NCBI RefSeq assembly: GCF_016744175.1
Contig: NZ_JADGEV010000003.1
Coordinates: forward strand, 86,306-150,305
DNA from: Neptunomonas sp.
GTDB taxonomy: Bacteria > Pseudomonadota > Gammaproteobacteria > Pseudomonadales > Balneatricaceae
Reading direction: 5' to 3'
DNA: 64,000 nt
The translations under genes were made by a program, and so were the position numbers. The stretch's first letter is position 1. Each line of letters opens with the position of its first letter. This document shows positions 1 to 10,072 of the stretch, in pieces. Under the pieces are notes generated by a model. That model did not search any database. It had not been told where the DNA came from and saw only the letters and a list, made by a program, of their open reading frames with translations.

Positions 1-1289
1 CCTAATCCATAGTCTGAGTCATTGGCTGCCTTGATGACTTCCTCTATATCATCAAATGGCCTAGCAACTAAGACCGGGCCGAATATCTCTTCTTGCACCA
101 GTTTTGAGTTTTGTTCAAGGTCGACCATAACTGTTGGTTTTACAAAATACCCGGGGCGATCGGCTACACCTCCGCCGGCAGTAATGGTTGCGCCATCTTG
201 GCGTCCTTGTTCAATGTAACCATTTACTCGGTCATATTGCTTAGCTGAAACAAGCGGCCCCATTTGTGAACTAGGATCTAAACCATGGCCGAGTGTGATG
301 CTGTTGGCGATATCGGAAATGTCAGCCACAACATTTTCAAAGTGTTTTTTGTGTACATAAAGACGCGAACCTGCACAACATACTTGCCCTTGGTTAAAGA
401 AAATGGCGTTAGCTGCACCTTGTGCAGCCATATTAAGATCCGCATCTTCTAGAACGATAGTGGGAGATTTTCCACCAAGTTCTAGGGTAACGCGTGTCAT
501 GCTGTCCATAGCTGCTTTACCTATCATTTTTCCGATAGGGGTAGACCCAGTAAATGTCAGTTTATCAACATCAGGGTGAGAAGATAACGCCGCGCCAGCT
601 TCATGTCCGTAGCCTGTCACAACATTTAAAACACCGGCAGGGTAACCGGCCTCCATTACTAGCTCAGCTAAACGTAGTGCCGTAAGAGATGTATCCTCCG
701 CAGGTTTTAAAACGACAGTACAGCCCGTCGCTAAAGCAGGGCCTAGTTTCCAGCAGGATAATAACAACGGGAAATTCCATGCGACAATTGCACCTACAAC
801 ACCGACCGCTTCACGACGGGTATATCCATGAAATTGTGAGCCCGGCATAAAGGGAACCGAAACATCAACTGTGCTTCCTTCTATTTTTGTAGCAAAACCG
901 GCCATATAACGAAGAAAATCAATCGCTAAACGAATATCCACAGCTTTTGCAATCGCAGCACTTTTACCATTATCTATCGATTCGATTTCAGATAACTCAT
1001 CACTATTGGCTTCCATAAGGTCAGCTAAGCGCCATAACAAACGTTCTCTATCTGACGGAAGGGCACGACTCCAATCAGAATCTTCAAAGGTTTGGCGTGC
1101 TACGGCAACCGCTCTATTAATATCTTCTTGGCCGCCGGCTTGTATGGTGGTGATTTTTTCAGCAATGGCTGGGTTGTATACATCAATAGTTTGCTCTGAA
1201 GCGCAGGCTACCGATTCGCCATTGATGAACAGCTTATGGTTTCTGTTAATAAAGTCATGGGTTGCTGCGCTGGGGTTATATGTAGTCAT
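1..1289 (-). CDS. NAD-dependent aldehyde dehydrogenase (3' end cut by window edge)
   Basis: Reading leftwards from an ATG at 1289 the frame stays open to the window edge, giving about 429 of the usual 490-500 residues, so the C-terminus is missing. The product has the aldehyde dehydrogenase landmarks: a WNFP motif in the substrate/NAD region, FTGSTPIG of the cofactor fold, the general-base Glu in LELGGKSP and the catalytic Cys in NQGQVCCAGSRLYVH. The style is closest to phenylacetaldehyde/betaine-aldehyde type enzymes; the exact substrate is inference. It is divergent from the first amine dehydrogenase operon and has its own sigma54-type promoter, so it probably oxidises the aldehyde made from the amine. 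It is cytoplasmic, with no signal peptide. Confidence 0.9.
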   Translation of the reverse strand, partial: MTTYNPSAATHDFINRNHKLFINGESVACASEQTIDVYNPAIAEKITTIQAGGQEDINRAVAVARQTFEDSDWSRALPSDRERLLWRLADLMEANSDELSEIESIDNGKSAAIAKAVDIRLAIDFLRYMAGFATKIEGSTVDVSVPFMPGSQFHGYTRREAVGVVGAIVAWNFPLLLSCWKLGPALATGCTVVLKPAEDTSLTALRLAELVMEAGYPAGVLNVVTGYGHEAGAALSSHPDVDKLTFTGSTPIGKMIGKAAMDSMTRVTLELGGKSPTIVLEDADLNMAAQGAANAIFFNQGQVCCAGSRLYVHKKHFENVVADISDIANSITLGHGLDPSSQMGPLVSAKQYDRVNGYIEQGRQDGATITAGGGVADRPGYFVKPTVMVDLEQNSKLVQEEIFGPVLVARPFDDIEEVIKAANDSDYGL

Positions 1290-1328
1290 AACAAGCCTTT
1301 TTATTGTTGTTTGATGTTGTCTAGAAGC

Positions 1329-1344
1329 AGCAAAGGCTGTGCCA
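1329..1344 (-). promoter_or_regulatory. sigma54 (-24/-12) promoter for the leftward aldehyde dehydrogenase
   Basis: On the minus strand the sequence reads TGGCAC-AGCCT-TTGCT, a full match to the RpoN consensus TGGCAC-N5-TTGCW with the GG and GC exactly 10 bp apart. A start site near 1319 would leave a leader of about 30 nt before the ATG at 1289. The likely activator is the enhancer-binding protein encoded at 6572-8506; that link is inference. Confidence 0.8.
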
Positions 1345-1424
1345 TCTTAATAAAAGCTTATTTAAGTCTTTGTAATAAAAGAACTTTATGATTTCTCATA
1401 ACATGAATTTAAGATTTACACTTT

Positions 1425-1442
1425 GTTGCAGAGTGCGACAAC
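1425..1442. promoter_or_regulatory. imperfect dyad, possible activator-binding site
   Basis: GTTG and CAAC arms flank 10 bases, with a further inner G/C pair. It sits between the two facing sigma54 promoters, where an enhancer-binding protein would be expected to bind. This is only a candidate: the arms are short and no second copy was established. Confidence 0.25.
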
Positions 1443-1621
1443 TGTTTTGTGGGCTTTGTGTGGCTTACTGAAGCAGGAGCACCGTTTGGACTGGTTTGTA
1501 GCAAGGTGTATCAGATTTGCACAGGTGTCTCATTTTAAAACAGTTTTAGTGACTATGTTTTTAGATACGAAAGTACATGTTTGTGTTGTAACTTTTTGTT
1601 AATAAAGGACTTAACGGATAA

Positions 1622-1637
1622 TGGCACACCATATGCT
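1622..1637 (+). promoter_or_regulatory. sigma54 (-24/-12) promoter for the first qhp operon
   Basis: The sequence is TGGCAC-ACCAT-ATGCT. It matches the RpoN consensus at every position except the first T of the -12 element, and the GG (1623-1624) and GC (1635-1636) are exactly 10 bp apart. A start near 1648 leaves about 54 nt before the qhpA start at 1702. A sigma54 activator is encoded just after the operon. Confidence 0.8.
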
Positions 1638-1701
1638 TTGCCTTGAGTGTGAAACAAATAAATCCATCTTAAAATAATCATAATAATCAGGAGGTCTTGT
1701 T

Positions 1702-3294
1702 TTGAAAAAGACACCCCCTATCGTTTCTTTAATGAGCGGGCTGTTAACAGCAGCTTCACTTTCATTTATTCCGTCGGCAAGCGCCGCTGATGCACAGAAT
1801 ATCGTTCAACAAAAATGTTTGGCCTGTCATGTTGAGGAAGGAAAAACTTCATGGAGCCGTATTAGTCATCAGCGAAAAACCCCCGAAGGCTGGTTGATGA
1901 GTATTGCGCGCATGCAAATTATGCATGGGCTAAAAATCAGTGATGATGAGCGTCACACCTTGGTTAAATACTTAGCAGACCGCCAAGGTTTAGCGCCTTC
2001 TGAAACTGAAGGGGCACGCTATGCACTAGAGCGCCGTTTAAATACATCTGAAAGTTTCGAATCACAATCATTTACAGAAACCTGCGCGCGTTGCCACTCT
2101 GGAGCACGAGTTTTGTTACAACGTCGTCCTGCTAGTGAGTGGGAGCACTTAGTACACTTTCATTTAGGGCAATGGCCAACGACTGAATATCAGGCTATGG
2201 CACGCGACCGTGACTGGCTGGATTTGGCATTGAACGAAATGGTACCCGAGTTAGCTGCAATGTTGCCACTACAAAGTAAGTCTTGGGACCAGTGGCAGAA
2301 AAGTGTGAAGCCTGTCGTGGCTGGAAGCTGGACGTTCGCAGGGAAGATGCCGGGCAAAGGTGAAATGCACGGTGTTATGCAAGTAGTCGAAGACAATAAA
2401 GATCAGTTTAGCATTACGCTGACAGGCCAATATGCTGATGGCAGCGCTTTTAAAGGTACAGGCGAGGCGATTCTTTATACTGGCTATGAGTGGCGAGCTA
2501 ACTTGACGGTAGATGGAATATCGATGAGACAGGTCTTCTCTACAGCAAAAACAGGAGAGATGCAGGGCCGGATGTTCGAGCGTGAACATGATGAACGTGG
2601 GTTTGATTTTTCTGCTCTCAAGCAGGGCAGCACTCAGTCTTCTGTTATAGCCATTCAGCCTGAATATATAAAAGTGGGTGACACCGTTGAATTATCAATT
2701 GTTGGAACTGGTTTGCAGGGTGATGTGGTATTAGCCGAGGGGTTAACTCTGCTCAAAGATGTTACTTCTGATCAAAACAAACGTGTATTGCAAGTTAAAG
2801 CGAGCAACTCAATAGCAACGGGACCCAAGACAATCCGTATTGGTAAGGCTACTGCAGACATAACGGTGTATGACCACGTAGCAAGCCTTAAAGTTGTTCC
2901 TGCATTTCAGGTTGCGCGTGTCGGTGGCAATGATAGCTCTACTCCAAAAATAGAAGCGGCTTTTGAGGCAGAAGCGTGGGCTGCTGGGACTGATGGTTTA
3001 GCAGGTACAGAAGATGATGTGCGAATTGGCTTTATGCCAGCGACATGGTCTGTGGAACCGTTTGATGCAACTTCGGCGGCAGATAATGATGTTCACTTTA
3101 GTGGACGAATGAACGCTGCTTCTGGTGTATTTACTCCGGCTTTGGCTGGACCAAACCCAGAGCGCCGTATGAGCACTAATAATGCTGGCAATCTCAAAGT
3201 TATCGCTCAGGTTAATGATGAAGGTAAATCAGTAACGGCTGATGGGCAGCTCATCGTAACTATACAGCGTTGGAATAACCCTCCCATTCCGTAA
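1702..3294 (+). CDS. qhpA: Quinohemoprotein amine dehydrogenase, alpha subunit (dihaem), copy 1
   Basis: This is the large subunit of the periplasmic enzyme that oxidises primary amines to aldehydes plus ammonia and passes electrons through its haems to a c-type cytochrome or cupredoxin. The start is a TTG at 1702 with AGGAGG at 1689-1694, 7 nt upstream. Residues 1-28 form a signal peptide ending SASA. Two c-type haem motifs, CLACH (39-43) and CARCH (128-132), form the N-terminal dihaem domain; the rest is the beta-rich QHNDH alpha region. The length of 530 residues is typical. It is first in a qhpA-D-C-B operon. A second set begins at 18951, where the CARCH lies at the same residue numbers and the start is also TTG. 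Confidence 0.93.
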   Translation: MKKTPPIVSLMSGLLTAASLSFIPSASAADAQNIVQQKCLACHVEEGKTSWSRISHQRKTPEGWLMSIARMQIMHGLKISDDERHTLVKYLADRQGLAPSETEGARYALERRLNTSESFESQSFTETCARCHSGARVLLQRRPASEWEHLVHFHLGQWPTTEYQAMARDRDWLDLALNEMVPELAAMLPLQSKSWDQWQKSVKPVVAGSWTFAGKMPGKGEMHGVMQVVEDNKDQFSITLTGQYADGSAFKGTGEAILYTGYEWRANLTVDGISMRQVFSTAKTGEMQGRMFEREHDERGFDFSALKQGSTQSSVIAIQPEYIKVGDTVELSIVGTGLQGDVVLAEGLTLLKDVTSDQNKRVLQVKASNSIATGPKTIRIGKATADITVYDHVASLKVVPAFQVARVGGNDSSTPKIEAAFEAEAWAAGTDGLAGTEDDVRIGFMPATWSVEPFDATSAADNDVHFSGRMNAASGVFTPALAGPNPERRMSTNNAGNLKVIAQVNDEGKSVTADGQLIVTIQRWNNPPIP

Positions 3295-3349
3295 TGTTCA
3301 GCTCGCGAGTAGAAGACACATAAAAATAAGTAAAACGAGGAACTGAATC

Positions 3350-4780
3350 ATGAGTGCTGTACTTAACATAGTTGAGAACAATCTACATGAAGTTCGGGTG
3401 AGCGAACGGCAAATGATGTTTCATATCCCGACTAATTCGTTATTTGAGTTGGACTCGATGACACAAGATGTTTTTGGATTGTTGCGTAGCGGGAGCTTGT
3501 CGGTTGAAGAGATTAGCCAGCAGCTTATTAGCCGCTATAGCAGCGGCGATGTTCATGAGTTAGTGCATAATCTATGTGCATTAGAAGTCGTGAGTGATGG
3601 CTCGGGTTTGACGCCTGAAATTAGTGCTAAAACAGTGGATAGATTTCCGTTAACAACGGTAGTACTGAATGTTAATACGGGTTGTAATCTCAGCTGCACT
3701 TACTGTTACAAAGAGGACTTAGATAAGCCTTCAGCGGGCAAAAAAATGGATTTTGAAACAGCTAAAGCATCTGTTGAAATGCTGCTAAAAGAATCACCGG
3801 ATGAAGAGACCTACACGGTTGTGTTCTTTGGTGGTGAGCCTATGAGTAATCTGCCGCTTATCAAAGAGATGGTCGCTTATTGTGAGCAACGCTTTGCAGA
3901 GGCGGGCAAGCGTGTCAATTTTGTAACGACGACCAACGCCACCTTACTTAATGAAGACCTAGTGGACTGGCTTGATCAACACCGCTTTGGTATTTCAATC
4001 AGTATGGATGGCCCTGAAGCGATACATGATAAAAATCGTATCACTGTGGGTGGGCAAGGTACTTATGCTGTTGTTAGGCGTAAAGCCGAAATGCTGTTGT
4101 CACGTTACCGTTCACGCCCAGTGGGTGCACGCGTCACGTTAACAAAAGGCGTAACAGATGTTGAAGCAATTTGGGATCATCTATTTAACGATCTGGGTTT
4201 TTCTGAAGTGGGTTTTGCGCCAGTAACATCGGGTGATATGTCTGAATTTAACCTTTCTGATGAAGAGGTTAAACAGGTCTTCGATAACATGAAAGCGCTG
4301 GGGCAACGTTATTTAGAAGCAGCATTGCAGAATCGTAATATAGGTTTTAGCAATATGCATCAGATGATAACGGATATCCACGAAGGTAATAAGAAAGCAT
4401 TGCCATGTGGCGCTGGTTTGAAAATGTTAGCCGTGGATCACAAAGGCGAACTCAACCTATGTCATCGTTTTACCGGATCAGATCTGAATACGTTTGGCGA
4501 TGTGCATCAAGGTATTGATAAAGAGCGTTTGGGTGGATTTCTTGCAGAGCGCTTGGATCGAACAAATACCGGCTGCGAGACGTGTCATATTAGGAACCTT
4601 TGTTCGGGAGGTTGCTATCACGAAAGCTACGCTCGCTATGAAGACCCGACTCGTCCTACTTACCACTACTGCGATTTGATGCGTGAGTGGGTTGATTTTG
4701 TCATCGAAACCTATAGCCGCATCATGGCCGAAAATCCGGCCTTTATCGATACATACATTACACCTCGGAGGGCTCTCTGA
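3350..4780 (+). CDS. qhpD: Radical SAM/SPASM maturase of the QHNDH gamma subunit, copy 1
   Basis: QhpD makes the intrapeptide Cys-to-Asp/Glu thioether bonds in the gamma subunit in the cytoplasm. The radical SAM cluster motif CNLSCTYC is at residues 112-119. An N-terminal PqqD-like peptide-recognition region occupies about residues 1-95. The C-terminal SPASM region supplies further cluster cysteines at 353, 371, 409, 412, 418, 422 and 441. At 476 residues it has the normal length. The start is the ATG at 3350 behind ACGAGGAACTG. The gene ends one base before the ATG of its substrate, qhpC, which suggests coupled translation of enzyme and substrate. Confidence 0.93.
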   Translation: MSAVLNIVENNLHEVRVSERQMMFHIPTNSLFELDSMTQDVFGLLRSGSLSVEEISQQLISRYSSGDVHELVHNLCALEVVSDGSGLTPEISAKTVDRFPLTTVVLNVNTGCNLSCTYCYKEDLDKPSAGKKMDFETAKASVEMLLKESPDEETYTVVFFGGEPMSNLPLIKEMVAYCEQRFAEAGKRVNFVTTTNATLLNEDLVDWLDQHRFGISISMDGPEAIHDKNRITVGGQGTYAVVRRKAEMLLSRYRSRPVGARVTLTKGVTDVEAIWDHLFNDLGFSEVGFAPVTSGDMSEFNLSDEEVKQVFDNMKALGQRYLEAALQNRNIGFSNMHQMITDIHEGNKKALPCGAGLKMLAVDHKGELNLCHRFTGSDLNTFGDVHQGIDKERLGGFLAERLDRTNTGCETCHIRNLCSGGCYHESYARYEDPTRPTYHYCDLMREWVDFVIETYSRIMAENPAFIDTYITPRRAL

Positions 4781-4781
4781 T

Positions 4782-5108
4782 ATGAAATTTCTTAAACCCA
4801 TCAATAATAAAGCTCAACTGCTTGACCAAGCCGTCACCGATAACCAGGTGGAAGAGGTTGTGGCAATGAGTAGCTTGGCAGGTTGTACTGCGACGACAGA
4901 CCCAGGTTGGGAGATCGATGCATTCGGTTCGGTTACATCACTTTGTCAGCCCATGGAGTCAGACCTTTATGGCTGTGCCGATCCTTGCTGGTGGCCTGCT
5001 CAGGTTCCAGACATGATGAATACATACCAGGACTGGAACAAAGATGCCCAGAATTCTAAAGATGACTGGCGGAACTTGGGCACTGTTTTCCCCGCAGATA
5101 AAAAGTAA
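4782..5108 (+). CDS. qhpC: QHNDH gamma subunit precursor (CTQ-bearing, crosslinked peptide), copy 1
   Basis: This small subunit carries cysteine tryptophylquinone. I chose the ATG at 4782, just after the qhpD stop, over a longer in-frame start at 4683 inside qhpD, because it gives 108 residues, the same as the second copy. All crosslink partners known from the Paracoccus enzyme are present at conserved spacing: Cys35-Glu44, Cys55-Asp61 and Cys69-Asp77 (thioethers) and Cys65-Trp71 (CTQ). Counting back, residues 1-28 are the leader removed by QhpE and the mature chain starts near Met29, about 80 residues. There is no ordinary Sec signal, in line with export by the ABC protein QhpF. Confidence 0.93.
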   Translation: MKFLKPINNKAQLLDQAVTDNQVEEVVAMSSLAGCTATTDPGWEIDAFGSVTSLCQPMESDLYGCADPCWWPAQVPDMMNTYQDWNKDAQNSKDDWRNLGTVFPADKK

Positions 5109-5124
5109 AGGCAGGATGAGCATA

Positions 5125-6264
5125 ATGAACATAACAAAAATAAAGCCATCACTGGCTATAAGATTGAATACCGCCTTATTGGCTATAGCAGCAGGTGTCG
5201 CACCTTCTTTTGTGCAGGCAGCTGATGCGCCATTGAAGTCTGGTAATGAATACATGGTTGTTGCCAATTACCCCAATCAAATCAATGTTATTGATGTGGT
5301 CACTGATAAGTTATTTAAAACGTGCAAAGTACCAGGTGCTTTTGGTCCTGGTGTGATGCAAGTTGCCCCTGATAATAAAACGGCATACATTCTGTCTAAT
5401 CACTATGAAGATATCTACGGCATTAATTTGGATACATGTGATGTGAGTTTTCATACGCGATTTTCAAGTGACCCGACTGTACGTACAAAATCTATTTTTT
5501 CTATGGCAATCAGTCCTGATGGCAAAGAGGTTTATGCAATACATAATCCTACTAAGCTAAATACGGATCATTATCGAATTCAACCAACGCAATTGGCGGT
5601 TTATAGTTCTGATGGTGGTCTGGATGCAAAACCTATCCGTACCTTCCCAGTACCGAGGCAAATTACTGTCATGACCACTGGTGCAGATGGGGGGTTGTAT
5701 ATGGCTGGTGCAGATATTTATAAGTTTGATGTACATACGGGTAAATATACAACGGCAATAGCTAGCAGGAATTGGCAGCGTCCACTGTATGCACCACCTG
5801 ATGTATTGAATGCATGGCCTATTCAGACTCCATCAAAAGATTTTACAATTCTATATACCACGGCAAAATTTCAAGATGACTCGTACAATGTAGATACGGC
5901 AGATTGGATTTATGGATTTATGAATGTGAATTTAGAAACCGGAAAAACCCAAACGACTGATTTTGGGCCGATTACTGAGATCTACTTCACCGGCATGATG
6001 TCTCCTAAGGACCCTAATATTGTGTTTGGTGTGCTTAATCGCTTGGCTAAATATGATGTTAAGGAGAAAAAGCTGATCAAAGCGGCTGCTCTTGACCATT
6101 CTTATTACTGTATTGCTATGAACCATGATGGCAGCAAAATATATCTTGGTGGCACATTTAATGATGTAGCTATTTATGATGCTGACTCATTAGAAAAACT
6201 TGGCAATATCCAATTGCCTGGCGGTGATATGGCTATTAGTACGTCTCAAATCTTTATTCGTTAA
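5125..6264 (+). CDS. qhpB: QHNDH beta subunit (beta-propeller), copy 1
   Basis: The beta subunit is a seven-bladed propeller that packs against the alpha and gamma subunits in the periplasm. From ATG 5125 (AGGATGAG at 5113-5120) the product is 379 residues; ATG 5116 in the same frame is possible. The N-terminus has a basic start, a hydrophobic stretch and a cleavage-like SFVQA-A site. The body contains repeated propeller-type segments such as YVLSNH-like and SPDGKEVYAIHNP. The frame also extends upstream to 5044 inside qhpC, but that would bury the signal peptide. It is the last gene of the first operon and is followed by a strong terminator. The homologue in set 2 is at 22400. Confidence 0.9.
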   Translation: MNITKIKPSLAIRLNTALLAIAAGVAPSFVQAADAPLKSGNEYMVVANYPNQINVIDVVTDKLFKTCKVPGAFGPGVMQVAPDNKTAYILSNHYEDIYGINLDTCDVSFHTRFSSDPTVRTKSIFSMAISPDGKEVYAIHNPTKLNTDHYRIQPTQLAVYSSDGGLDAKPIRTFPVPRQITVMTTGADGGLYMAGADIYKFDVHTGKYTTAIASRNWQRPLYAPPDVLNAWPIQTPSKDFTILYTTAKFQDDSYNVDTADWIYGFMNVNLETGKTQTTDFGPITEIYFTGMMSPKDPNIVFGVLNRLAKYDVKEKKLIKAAALDHSYYCIAMNHDGSKIYLGGTFNDVAIYDADSLEKLGNIQLPGGDMAISTSQIFIR

Positions 6265-6289
6265 GTTCTACGTTCACCCTCTGGTTATT

Positions 6290-6330
6290 CCCCTATTGGA
6301 GACCGTATACGGTCTCATAGGGGCTTTTTT
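6290..6330 (+). terminator. Rho-independent terminator after the first qhp operon
   Basis: A long near-perfect inverted repeat (CCCCTAT...ATAGGGG outside, GAGACCGTATACGGTCTC inside) is followed by CTTTTTTCCC. It closes the qhpA-D-C-B unit and separates it from the activator gene. Confidence 0.9.
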
Positions 6331-6390
6331 CCCGAAGCAATAAAAATGATAGTCGTATTTTTTACATGCTAACTGTGATGATACATTTTT

Positions 6391-6404
6391 TTTAAGCGCT
6401 TAAA
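6391..6404. promoter_or_regulatory. perfect 14-bp palindrome upstream of the sigma54 activator
   Basis: TTTAAGCGCTTAAA is self-complementary over 14 bp and lies in the 240-bp leader of the activator gene. It could be an operator. No protein can be assigned from the sequence. Confidence 0.3.
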
Positions 6405-6571
6405 GAGAAGAGAGCGTAGCTACTTTAAAACCTCTTCATTAAAGTGGTTACTTTGTCTTTGGTGTATGTGTCGATATTGCATTTTACTTTGTACTCAGTT
6501 TAGAGTGATAGGAATAAACGTTTTATACAAAGACATCCAGCCCTATAACAATAATGAAGAGGCCATGTTCT

Positions 6572-8506
6572 ATGTCTTATAAGTTAGAGCAGAGAATTTA
6601 CAGTGATCCTCTTCATGACGCGCAGCGTGCTCGTGAAAGGCTGCTTTTAGAAGGTGAAGTTCCTAGCGGTTTTTTACGTGCCCAGATTGAAGCATCTTGG
6701 CAGCGTAGTATTAAAGCCGGGGTTCGTTTTGAAGATCCTTTAATTACACAAAATAATCCTGCCTGTGATGTTCTTGAACTCAAAGAGAACCATCAAACGC
6801 TAATTTCTATGGCTGCTCCTGAGATGGATCATCTTTCTCGACTCTTTAACCGTGATAAAGGTATGGTCATTCTTGCTAATGAGCAGGCTACTATTCTCTC
6901 GTTATTAGGTGATAGACGCTCGCTCAAAAATGCAGGGGAGTATGCACTAGATCCTGGAACCTGTTGGTCAGAAGAAACACATGGTACTAATGCACTCGGT
7001 ACAGCGGTTGTAGATGGTAAGCCTGTAATGATTAACGGTACTGAGCATTTTCTGGATGGCGTGTCTTGTTTCTCTTGTACATCAACACCAATTTCAGGCG
7101 TTAATGGTCAATTACTTGGCGTTCTCGATTTAACCACTGAAGCCAATGCTCAGCATATACAAGGTAATATGAGTGCGGTTCAGTTAGCGGCGCGCAATAT
7201 AGAAAACAGATTATTTATCTCCCACTTTCAAGAACATGTGATTATTGCTTTTCATAGCCGTACTGAGTACCTGCATTCTGCATGGCAAGGGCTAATTGCT
7301 ATTGATATGGAAGGTAATATTTTGGCGCTGAATGAGCAAGCGTGCCAGTTATTAAGAAAACCACGTGAGAGCTTGCAGCATCAGCCGATCGAGGCCGTTA
7401 CCGGTCAAGCTCCTACGGCGCTGCTAAATCAGCTGTTACGTAACACCAGTGTGACATTGCAACTTAGAGACGTTGTACTTTACTGTGAGTTATTGCACTT
7501 TCCTCGACAATTGAAGGGATTGCCTACTAGAAGTCACTCTTTTACTAATAACGTGAGCAAAGCAAAGCGCCACTTAAATCATCCTTCGTTACAAAAAATA
7601 GGTGCAGAACACCCTCGCCTTGCTAAAGCTCTGCGTATGGCTTTAAAAGGTATTGATCATGACTTACCCGTCCTGCTTAATGGAGAAACAGGTACCGGAA
7701 AAGAAGTCGTCGCACGCGCCTTACATAATCAGAGTGAGCGTGCGGATAAACCTTTTATTGCAGTGAACTGCGCTGCGATTCCCGAAGGTTTGATTGAGTC
7801 AGAACTGTTTGGGTATCGTGAAGGTGCATTTACTGGGTCACGTAAAGGAGGAATGGTAGGGCGTTTCCAACAAGCAAATAGTGGAACTTTATTTTTGGAT
7901 GAAATTGGTGATATGCCACTTGCTTTGCAAGCGCGTTTATTACGTGTTTTACAAGAACGCAGGGTGGCTCCGTTAGGTGGGGGAGAGGAGGTTGACCTAG
8001 ATATTGCTCTAATTTGCGCTACGCATCGAGATATCAAAGCGTTAGTCAAAGGTAGTGACTTTCGTGAAGACCTTTACTATCGACTAAATGGGGTTGGGGT
8101 ACAGCTACCGGCTTTGCGGGATCGATCTGATTTTAATACTTTACTAGCAGATTTGTTAGGCCGCATGGAAGCTTCGCATGTGAAAGTTCATGATGAAGTT
8201 CGTGACATGTTTCGCCTGTATGCTTGGCCGGGTAATATTCGCCAGTTAGAGATGGTGATGAAAGCGGCAGTAGCGTTTCTTGACGATGGAGAAATAGAGA
8301 TAACTATTGATCACTTAACAGATGATTTTATTGATGAGTTAAATGCTAATAGTTCTTCTGGCCGAACCGGAACTATTAAGGTAACTGAGTTAGAACTTAT
8401 ACGTAATACGTTAGAGCAATGCGATGGTAATGTTTCAGCAACGGCCTCTGCTTTAGGAATTAGCCGAGCAACGATTTATCGTAAGTTAAGGGAATATGAT
8501 GCTTAA
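6572..8506 (+). CDS. sigma54-dependent enhancer-binding activator (AcoR-like)
   Basis: The order is an N-terminal GAF-type sensory region (about 70-210), a PAS-like segment (about 225-310), an AAA+ sigma54-interaction domain and a Fis-type helix-turn-helix at the C-terminus ([18 protein letters not shown]). In the AAA+ domain, Walker A GETGTGK lies near 371-377, the sigma54-contacting loop reads GAFTGS (about 418-423, Ser in place of the usual final Ala), and Walker B contains LDEIGDM. There is no receiver domain, so it probably senses a small molecule directly. I favour ATG 6572 because GAAGAGG lies 9 nt upstream; ATG 6554 in the same frame has no clear site. It lies between the sigma54-promoted qhp operon and the porin gene and is the obvious candidate regulator for both promoters at 1329 and 1622. 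Confidence 0.88.
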   Translation: MSYKLEQRIYSDPLHDAQRARERLLLEGEVPSGFLRAQIEASWQRSIKAGVRFEDPLITQNNPACDVLELKENHQTLISMAAPEMDHLSRLFNRDKGMVILANEQATILSLLGDRRSLKNAGEYALDPGTCWSEETHGTNALGTAVVDGKPVMINGTEHFLDGVSCFSCTSTPISGVNGQLLGVLDLTTEANAQHIQGNMSAVQLAARNIENRLFISHFQEHVIIAFHSRTEYLHSAWQGLIAIDMEGNILALNEQACQLLRKPRESLQHQPIEAVTGQAPTALLNQLLRNTSVTLQLRDVVLYCELLHFPRQLKGLPTRSHSFTNNVSKAKRHLNHPSLQKIGAEHPRLAKALRMALKGIDHDLPVLLNGETGTGKEVVARALHNQSERADKPFIAVNCAAIPEGLIESELFGYREGAFTGSRKGGMVGRFQQANSGTLFLDEIGDMPLALQARLLRVLQERRVAPLGGGEEVDLDIALICATHRDIKALVKGSDFREDLYYRLNGVGVQLPALRDRSDFNTLLADLLGRMEASHVKVHDEVRDMFRLYAWPGNIRQLEMVMKAAVAFLDDGEIEITIDHLTDDFIDELNANSSSGRTGTIKVTELELIRNTLEQCDGNVSATASALGISRATIYRKLREYDA

Positions 8507-8518
8507 CAATCATTGATA

Positions 8519-8535
8519 GTTACATCTCATTACAT
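8519..8535 (+). promoter_or_regulatory. direct-repeat operator (GTTACAT / ATTACAT, 10-bp period) before the porin
   Basis: GTTACAT (8519-8525) and ATTACAT (8529-8535) are 10 bp apart, followed by TTAATAACAA. The same arrangement occurs at 18791-18807 before the second qhp operon. Tandem heptamers one helical turn apart are typical of OmpR/PhoB-family regulators, and such a regulator is encoded at 17933-18658. The assignment is inference. Confidence 0.55.
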
Positions 8536-8672
8536 TTAATAACAACTTCAAACATTTAGCCCAAAGCTGGTTTACACCACAACAGTATGCTTAGCGTTAT
8601 AAAGTGATTCATTTACTGGAATCATCAATAACTAATAAGAATAACGACTGTTTCCGTGGAGGAACCATCCAG

Positions 8673-9995
8673 ATGAAAACCCCCTTCAAATTTCGTAAAC
8701 CGTACCTGTTGGGTGCTGCTGTAGCTGCAATGGTGGCGTTGCCTGCTCATGCTTATAATTTGCATACAAGCGATGCAGGTGAGGTGAACCTCGATATTGA
8801 AGCCATTCTTGGTACATTTAATAGTGAACAAAGCTATGACGTGACGGGTGCTGCTGTTAATGAAGAAGGAAGCTCAAATTGGCAAGAGGCCTATATCAAG
8901 TATGGCCTGAGTGCTACACGTAATCTTGAGCAGGGGGCCACGGTCTACGGTGCGTTGAACTTGACAAGCTCGGGTACGTTTGGAGATGGTGATGCAGGTG
9001 GGTTTACCAGTGGTGATGAACGTAAAACGAAGTTAGAGGATGCCTATGTAGGCTGGCGTTCTGGAAACCTTATGCCATCGCTTGGAGAAAATGGGCTAGA
9101 GCTATCATTCGGAAGACAAAACCTGTCATTTGGAGATGGCTTTCTGATTAACGGTGATGCTTTGAACTTTGGCGATGCTTTGGGCAAAGATTTCAATCGA
9201 GGGGGAGCGTACTGGCTTGCTGCCCGTAAAGCGTTTGATCAAACTGCTGTATTAAGGATTGCGAGTGATAAAGGTATTCGCTCTGATATTTTCTGGATTT
9301 CTTCAGATAATAAGGCGCAGGCAGAGACCGAACTAGCAGGTATTAATGTTGAATATAACACCGAAAAAGGCACGTTTGGGGCGATGTATCTTAAAGGCTT
9401 AAGTGTTAATGATGCTTTTGGCTACTCACATCGTGACGGACAAGATACATTGAGTTTACGTTTTCAGGGAAACGCCGGTGTTGAAAATCTATTTTTGTCA
9501 TCTGAGTTTGTAACACAAAAGCAGGGTGACGATTCGAAAAAAGATGGTAATGCATGGTATGTGGAGGCCGGTTGGACATTTTCTGAGGTGCTTTGGTCTC
9601 CTAGTGTGAACTACCGTTATAGTACTTTTGAAGAAGGGTTTGATCCGCTGTTCTTTGGTTTCAATCGTGGTTACGGGACGTGGTTCCAAGGGGAGGTGGC
9701 CGCTAATTACGCAGGACCTTTTAATAGTGATGCAGATGTTCATCATGTAGCTTTTAAAGTGACACCGACTGAGATGCTTTCAGTCGGTGCTTTATTTTTT
9801 GACTTTAGCGATACAGCCAGTGGTAGTGGCGCTTTAGATGGCCAAGAAATTGATATTTATGCTGAGTGGGTAGTCAATGATCACCTGATTATTAGCCCTC
9901 TGCTGGGTTTCTATACGCCTGAAAATACAGGCGTTCAAATTGGAAACACTGATACCAATACGTATTTTCAAATGATAGCGATAGTGCCTTTCTAA
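8673..9995 (+). CDS. Outer-membrane beta-barrel porin
   Basis: The product is 440 residues from ATG 8673, which has GGAGG about 10 nt upstream; the longer frame from 8604 lacks a site and would bury the signal peptide. Residues 1-23 form a clear signal peptide (basic MKTPFKFRKP, hydrophobic core, ALPAHA). The mature part alternates polar and hydrophobic residues with many Gly and aromatic positions and ends in ...IAIVPF, the terminal Phe expected of outer-membrane barrels. It resembles alginate-export/substrate-specific porin types. Position next to amine and aldehyde dehydrogenases suggests it admits amines. A GTTACAT repeat shared with the second qhp operon lies upstream. The substrate is inferred. 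Confidence 0.8.
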   Translation: MKTPFKFRKPYLLGAAVAAMVALPAHAYNLHTSDAGEVNLDIEAILGTFNSEQSYDVTGAAVNEEGSSNWQEAYIKYGLSATRNLEQGATVYGALNLTSSGTFGDGDAGGFTSGDERKTKLEDAYVGWRSGNLMPSLGENGLELSFGRQNLSFGDGFLINGDALNFGDALGKDFNRGGAYWLAARKAFDQTAVLRIASDKGIRSDIFWISSDNKAQAETELAGINVEYNTEKGTFGAMYLKGLSVNDAFGYSHRDGQDTLSLRFQGNAGVENLFLSSEFVTQKQGDDSKKDGNAWYVEAGWTFSEVLWSPSVNYRYSTFEEGFDPLFFGFNRGYGTWFQGEVAANYAGPFNSDADVHHVAFKVTPTEMLSVGALFFDFSDTASGSGALDGQEIDIYAEWVVNDHLIISPLLGFYTPENTGVQIGNTDTNTYFQMIAIVPF

Positions 9996-10023
9996 ACGTT
10001 AAGAAAGCTCTCATCGCTAAATT

Positions 10024-10055
10024 CCGGGCTTAATAAGCTCGGTTCTAATTATTTT
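10024..10055 (+). terminator. hairpin between porin and aldehyde dehydrogenase
   Basis: CCGGGCTT and AAGCTCGG (one G-U pair) flank a 3-nt loop and are followed by a T-rich stretch. It may partly terminate the porin transcript while letting some reads reach the dehydrogenase. Confidence 0.5.
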
Positions 10056-10072
10056 GATAAGCAGGTTCTTTT

